A DNA stretch of 64,000 nucleotides from Chitinophaga niabensis (GTDB taxonomy: Bacteria > Bacteroidota > Bacteroidia > Chitinophagales > Chitinophagaceae). The translations under genes were made by a program, and so were the position numbers. Below, piece after piece: positions 60,201 through 64,000 of this stretch (within the stretch, counting starts at the first letter, position 1; each line of letters opens with the position of its first letter). Location: contig NZ_CP154260.1 of NCBI RefSeq assembly GCF_039545795.1, positions 2,795,001-2,859,000 of the forward strand. The letters are read 5' to 3'. Under the pieces are notes generated by a model. The model was not told the origin of the DNA. It ran no database searches and saw nothing but the letters and a program-made list of their open reading frames with translations.

Positions 60201-63200
60201 AGCAACCAACACCCGTGCGCTTACCGTAAGCTACGCCGGCCCTGGCATTAGCAAACGTGCCATCCCTGCTGCTTCTATCTTAACCAACCCGAACATCAGA
60301 ACAACTACACTTGCTGTTCCAACCACTCCTGCAGCACCATCTGCACTGGTAGCTACCCCGGTATCTATCAAACAGGTAGACCTGAAATGGAATGATAACT
60401 CAGCGAATGAAGATGCATTTGAGATCTGGCGCTCTACCGTTGTAAATACCAAAAATCCAACCTACCTGTTATTGGCTACCAAAACTTCCAGTGATTCTGC
60501 TACAGCAGTATTTGTGGATACCACTGTTCAGGCCAATACAGTTTATAACTATAAAGTAAGAGCTAAAAACATAGGTGGTACCAGTGCCTTCTCTAACGAA
60601 GCAACCGTTACTACCCCCAACACTCTTCCTGTACTGGCTCCGCTGGCCAACAAGACAATGCGTTTTGAAACGCAGCTGGAAGTAGCACTGTCTGCTACAG
60701 ACGAAGATGGTGATGTACTTACCTTCTCTGTTGCTAACCTGCCTGCATTTGCTGCATTAACGGATAACGGTAATGGTACCGGCAAGATCGTGTTCTCTCC
60801 TGCTCTCTCCAACCTGGGTGAATTCCCGATTGAAGTAACAGCTAATGACGGCAACGGCGGTTTGAGCACACAATCATTCACCCTCACGGTAGATGATAAC
60901 TTCCAGCCGGTATTAAACCCTGTTACAGGTGTAACGGTTGCTGAAAAAGCTACCAGCACTATTGCCCTCACAGCTACCGACCAGAATGCATCAGATGTGC
61001 TGACCTGGACAGCTACCGGCCTGCCTGATTTTGCTACACTTACACCTGATGGTAACACTGCCAGCATCCTGGTTGCTCCGGGTTATGCGGACAATGGTAC
61101 TTACACTGTAACTGTGAAGGTAAATGACGGTAAAGGTGGTGAGGACGTTAAAACCTTCGACATTACTGTTACGGATGTGAATCCTAACTATAAAGTATTC
61201 ATCAATTTCACAGAAGGTTCATGGGTAGCTAATGCCCCATGGAACAATACCAATAAGAAACCCGTCCTTGGCGATGTGTTCCCTGGCCTGAAAGATGAGC
61301 TGAACCGTAATACCGGTATAGCCCTGAACGTGATGACGCCTTGGCAGAATATCAATGGTGGTGCCAACACCAACAACCAGGGTGCTAATACCAACAACAA
61401 CTCCGGTATCTATCCTGATGCCGTAACTGTGAGCAGCTGGTGGACAACTACAGTGAAACAAACCATTAAGCTGACGGGTGTGGATACTAACTATCGTTAT
61501 AACTTCACCTTCTTCGGAAGCCGCGTAGGTATCAGCGATAACCGTATTGCGCTGTACAGACTGAATGATACTGCTACTGCAGAACTGAATGCTACCAACA
61601 ATACCGGCAATACCGTTACTATCAGTAACATCAGGGCTAATGCCGCCGGTGAAATTGTACTGGACCTGGAAGCTGCGCCTACTTCATCCGGCTACGCTTA
61701 CCTGAACAGCCTCGTACTGAATGCAACCTATGATGATGGTAAAGCACCGGCAAAAGCAGGTAACCTTGGCGTACGCATCATACCAGAAGGCGCAAGACTG
61801 AGCTGGGTAGACAAGGCGTTCAGTGAAAGCAGCTACAGCGTTTACCGTGCAACAAGTGCAGCTGGTCCATACAACCTGGTAGGCTCCCGTGCTGCAAATG
61901 ATACCGCTTATACTGATGCTGATATCACAGCCAGCACTACTTATCATTACTATGTAACAGCTAATAACAGTTATGGAGCAACTTCTTCAGACACTGTTTC
62001 CATAACAGTACCAAACAGGGCTCCGAACCTGGCGGCTATTGCCAATGTGGTGATGAAAACTACACAAGTTCGTCAGATAGCGATCACAGCTACTGATGAT
62101 CCGGCTGATGTGCTCACGCTGTCTGCTACCGGCCTGCCTTCTTTTGCAACCCTGCAAACTACAGGCAACGGCACAGGAACAATCACGCTGAGCCCGATAG
62201 CTGGTAACATTGGTACTTTCAACATTACCGTAAAAGCAGTAGACAACAATGGCCTGCAAAGCAGCCGTGACTTTACTGTGAAGGTTACTGATAACCTGCT
62301 CACTTCCGTATTCGTTAAGTTTAACAGGGTGGAACCAGCTCCTGCCCCATGGAATAACTTCGAAACACAGGGACTTGCCGGCAGAGCCATCACCAATATC
62401 CTGGATGAAACAGGTACTGCTACCCCTATCAGCGTTACTTTAGTTGATGGAATGGGCGGAGATAATAACAACGGTGCTGTTACAGGTAACAACACCGGCG
62501 TATTCCCTGACGTGGTAATGAAAACTTACTACTTTGATCAGTCCGGTACACCAAAACGTATCCGTATCAGCGGTCTCAGCACCACTGCTACGGCCCGTTA
62601 CAACCTGATATTCTTTGGATCACGTGAAGGCGTGACTGACAATAGGAACACGATCTATGCTGTAGGTGCCCAATCAGTAACATTGAATGCTGCCAGCAAT
62701 ACAACCCAAACAGTTGCACTGAATGGCCTCTCTGCTGATGCAAGCGGTAATATAGAATTTACCTACCAACAGGCTCCGGGTTCATTCGCAGGTTACATGG
62801 GTGCTTTGGTGATCCAGTCTTATGAGGACAATGGTATTCCGCTGGCTCCGGACAACCTGGTTACTTCAAACGCTACTACCAACTCCCTGAAACTCACCTG
62901 GACTGATAAATCCAGCACTGAAACAGGTTTTGAACTCTGGCGTTCAACTGAAAGAAATGGTACTTATACGAAAGTAATTACCACAGCGGCCAATATTACT
63001 ACTTACACCAACACTGGTTTGGCTGCTAACACTACTTATTTCTATAAAGTAAGAGCTATCACCGCCGCTACACAATCACCATACAGTGCGATTGTTTCAG
63101 GCAGCACGCTTTCTTACAGCGTATACATCAACTTTAACACGGTGAATCCTGCTCCGGCTCCATGGAATAATACCAATGCACTGCCTTTTGAAGGACAGAC

Positions 63201-64000
63201 AATGGCTAATCCGAAAGACAACCTGGGCAACCCAACCAGCTTCAGCTGGACACTGCTGGAAAACTTTACAGGTACCAACCCTGCAGGTCAGCAAACAGGT
63301 AACAACTCAGGTATCTATCCGGACCTGGTGCTCGCTGAATCCTACTACGTAGAACCAGGCGATACCGCACGGATGCTGTTCACAGGAATGGATCAGTCTA
63401 AAGAATTCGCATTCACCTTCTTCGGCAGCCGTGGAAATGGAGGTACAAGAATTGGCGCATACAGTATCAATGGTGTAACAGTAACACTGGATGCAAACAA
63501 CAACACCAGCAACACGGTAACGATCGATAAAGTGGTACCAAATGCAGACGGCGAAGTACTGTTGAAAGTGTATGTGGCAAATGCTTATGGATACCTTAAC
63601 GCACTGGTGGTTAGCGCCAGCCCGAGAGAAGTAGATCCATTAGCCCGCCTGGCCTCCAGAGACAGGAACAGTGGTATCGGCAATGTTTACGATGCAACGG
63701 CTAAAACGAGCACTACATCAGCAGACAATGATGATCTCACTATCCACAGCGTGTATCCAAATCCGTTCAATACATTTGTGAACCTTTCTATCACACTGAA
63801 GAAACCTGCAAACAAAGCAGTGATCAGGTTAGTAGACCTTACAGGCCGCACCGTAGTGATGAAAGACCTGGGATCATTGAACGCAGGTACTTACAATCAA
63901 AGGATAGACCTGGGCGCACAACCACTCTCGAAAGGGGTATACCTGCTCCAATTATCAACAGACAGCAAACCGGGCAAAACGGTTAAACTGATCAAGAACT
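57235..64000 (+). CDS. Giant secreted hydrolase with FN3, PA14 and T9SS sorting domains (cut by window end)
   Basis: The frame is open from ATG 57235 to the last base (2255 codons, no stop), so the true end is at or just past the window. The signal peptide ends near residue 21. Residues 60-280 are an alpha/beta hydrolase: FFHGLGEKG, nucleophile Ser172 (GLSAGG), Asp222 (GGADPN) and His254 (GQGHGVWG). Ig-like strands follow (282-445), then FN3 domains interspersed with two PA14 domains (about 635-775, 880-1017), cadherin/Ig-like repeats (about 1122-1318) and three copies of a ~170-aa module. A T9SS type A sorting domain (about 2170-2255, VYPNPFNTF) ends it. It is probably a surface-bound, sugar-binding esterase flanking the EPS genes. 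Confidence 0.85.
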   Translation, partial: MKKFYLLVKLMLLLSVQASWAQVLDPNDPIVVYNAASPPTEPAWGQIGKWVKTNRVSWTTTSYKAYIYKGMQFRLKWPKNYDPLKKYPITIFFHGLGEKGTKYDNEYQLYHGGETHRNKVDDGSFDGFLFYPQNLSGYFGPSYYDNINELINNFFVPQLNVDPFRVSIQGLSAGGSATWDFLNRFPKLVAAAAPISAAQSDYTNTLNTYKYTPIWLFQGGADPNPPPQIAQGIYNAAQAAGANFKLTVYPGQGHGVWGLAWGESDFFPFISRAYKSNPWPLTGRTEFCPNDPIAVTLGLTPGFNAYEWRKNGVVIPGATSNTLNVTELGTYDARINNGSIWSDWSRIPVVIKTKTPTVSPAITVAGIMSNVIPTPAGSDSVVLTVPTGYASYSWKKTTDATVLGTNNTLTVRQPAEYQVKVTEQFGCSSDFSSAFKVVAANGANGPDAVTGLIATAASRTQITLNWNDKPNPANNETAFEVYRSLTQVGGYELIAKVNADVLTYANTGLIPNTAYYYIIRSVNNNGAGAVSNQATATTLVDSQPPTVPGNLTVTTTSRTSVGLSWTASTDDVGVDKYDIYVNGLKAYSIPGDKTSFLVAGLTNQTTYAFTVKARDLTGNSSASSNQVSATTYNKGLSYKFYTGTFSALPDFNTLTPVKVGTSTTPDITVRTQNDNFAFLWEGFINIPVSGNYTFETYSDDGSKLYIGTYNHTATALVNNDGLHGSTYAQGTINLTAGIHPIAITFFEQGGGEEMKVYWKNTASGIGSTRQLIPASAFTDPTPVPGAVPAAPDSLVAKAVSYNKVNLTWHDESNNETGFEIYRSTALAGTYNIIATAAANTTSYADSGSLAPQTTYYYKIKAINKNGDSGYSLYNNDGLKYDYFEAASTYSALPSFTGTPAETGNVNTFDLSVRNRNTHFAIKFDGWLYIPTAGSYTFYTSSDAGSKLYIDGFDAAHQVVSNDHLSGTVERSGVVTLTAGYHRIVVTYFEATNTRALTVSYAGPGISKRAIPAASILTNPNIRTTTLAVPTTPAAPSALVATPVSIKQVDLKWNDNSANEDAFEIWRSTVVNTKNPTYLLLATKTSSDSATAVFVDTTVQANTVYNYKVRAKNIGGTSAFSNEATVTTPNTLPVLAPLANKTMRFETQLEVALSATDEDGDVLTFSVANLPAFAALTDNGNGTGKIVFSPALSNLGEFPIEVTANDGNGGLSTQSFTLTVDDNFQPVLNPVTGVTVAEKATSTIALTATDQNASDVLTWTATGLPDFATLTPDGNTASILVAPGYADNGTYTVTVKVNDGKGGEDVKTFDITVTDVNPNYKVFINFTEGSWVANAPWNNTNKKPVLGDVFPGLKDELNRNTGIALNVMTPWQNINGGANTNNQGANTNNNSGIYPDAVTVSSWWTTTVKQTIKLTGVDTNYRYNFTFFGSRVGISDNRIALYRLNDTATAELNATNNTGNTVTISNIRANAAGEIVLDLEAAPTSSGYAYLNSLVLNATYDDGKAPAKAGNLGVRIIPEGARLSWVDKAFSESSYSVYRATSAAGPYNLVGSRAANDTAYTDADITASTTYHYYVTANNSYGATSSDTVSITVPNRAPNLAAIANVVMKTTQVRQIAITATDDPADVLTLSATGLPSFATLQTTGNGTGTITLSPIAGNIGTFNITVKAVDNNGLQSSRDFTVKVTDNLLTSVFVKFNRVEPAPAPWNNFETQGLAGRAITNILDETGTATPISVTLVDGMGGDNNNGAVTGNNTGVFPDVVMKTYYFDQSGTPKRIRISGLSTTATARYNLIFFGSREGVTDNRNTIYAVGAQSVTLNAASNTTQTVALNGLSADASGNIEFTYQQAPGSFAGYMGALVIQSYEDNGIPLAPDNLVTSNATTNSLKLTWTDKSSTETGFELWRSTERNGTYTKVITTAANITTYTNTGLAANTTYFYKVRAITAATQSPYSAIVSGSTLSYSVYINFNTVNPAPAPWNNTNALPFEGQTMANPKDNLGNPTSFSWTLLENFTGTNPAGQQTGNNSGIYPDLVLAESYYVEPGDTARMLFTGMDQSKEFAFTFFGSRGNGGTRIGAYSINGVTVTLDANNNTSNTVTIDKVVPNADGEVLLKVYVANAYGYLNALVVSASPREVDPLARLASRDRNSGIGNVYDATAKTSTTSADNDDLTIHSVYPNPFNTFVNLSITLKKPANKAVIRLVDLTGRTVVMKDLGSLNAGTYNQRIDLGAQPLSKGVYLLQLSTDSKPGKTVKLIKN
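61195..63620 (+). repeat. Three copies of an unrecognised ~170-aa module
   Basis: Copies at about 61195-61730, 62308-62825 and 63121-63615 share four anchors in order: APWNN near the start, N-N-(S/T)-G-(I/V)-(Y/F)-P-D, a strand ending in FFGSR, and a final Gly-Tyr-(L/M)-(N/G)-(S/A)-L segment. FN3 or Ig-like domains separate them. They resemble sugar-binding beta-sandwiches in outline, but I cannot name the family. Confidence 0.65.

Overview
This window looks like chromosomal DNA of a Bacteroidota bacterium, most likely a Chitinophaga-type member of the Chitinophagaceae. This is inferred from family content, with no search run. The signs are TAnnTTTG promoter elements, weak Shine-Dalgarno signals, a CarboxypepD-reg TonB-dependent receptor, a DUF5686 protein, a LytS/LytTR pair, DUF4369-TlpA, and two giant secreted proteins ending in type IX secretion (T9SS) sorting domains. 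No rRNA, tRNA, CRISPR array, IS element or prophage was seen.

Left part (1-29,400), mostly ordinary metabolism and housekeeping. An AraC-type HTH fragment lies at the edge. It is followed by a sugar-acid dehydratase/SDR pair, two uncharacterised proteins, and an ArsR-controlled operon (ArsR, DUF1579-like, RibD_C/DHFR-like). Next come a LytS-type kinase with its LytTR regulator, trhO, a 47-aa membrane ORF, an esterase, a TlpA-like thioredoxin and a two-domain trypsin-like protease whose second domain is degenerate. An osmC-metZ operon diverges from metX. These are followed by a TonB-dependent receptor, ychF, a SpmA/SpmB-type protein, a YeiH-type transporter, a thiamine-binding protein and a GNAT-nitrilase fusion.

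Right part (29,400-64,000), a large Wzx/Wzy-type exopolysaccharide (EPS) locus. The minus-strand arm (46,688 down to 39,198) runs CheY-like regulator, initiating sugar-phosphate transferase with a receiver-like N-terminus, three glycosyltransferases, asparagine synthase and a methyltransferase, packed with 1-nt gaps or overlaps. The plus-strand arm (47,589-56,859) runs Wzc-like copolymerase, acyltransferase, 42-aa membrane microprotein, Wzy/ligase, half-length TolC-like protein, secreted alpha/beta hydrolase, orphan gluconate-dehydrogenase subunit 3, glycosyltransferase and a second acyltransferase. About 900 bp separate the arms; a terminator-like hairpin sits just before wzc. Wzx, a GT14 and a GT4-like enzyme lie to the left. 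No Wza/SLBB export protein is in the window.

The EPS locus is bracketed by two giant T9SS proteins. One is 1974 aa: alpha/beta hydrolase, ten-proline linker, beta-helix, 12 PKD repeats and sorting domain. The other is at least 2255 aa and runs off the right edge: alpha/beta hydrolase, Ig-like, FN3, two PA14, three copies of an unrecognised ~170-aa module and sorting domain. Together with the free-standing hydrolase inside the plus arm, three secreted hydrolases accompany two acyltransferases. My best candidate for an undescribed system is therefore an EPS machine with its own secreted acyl-editing or matrix-anchoring enzymes. The architecture is seen directly; the function is inference.
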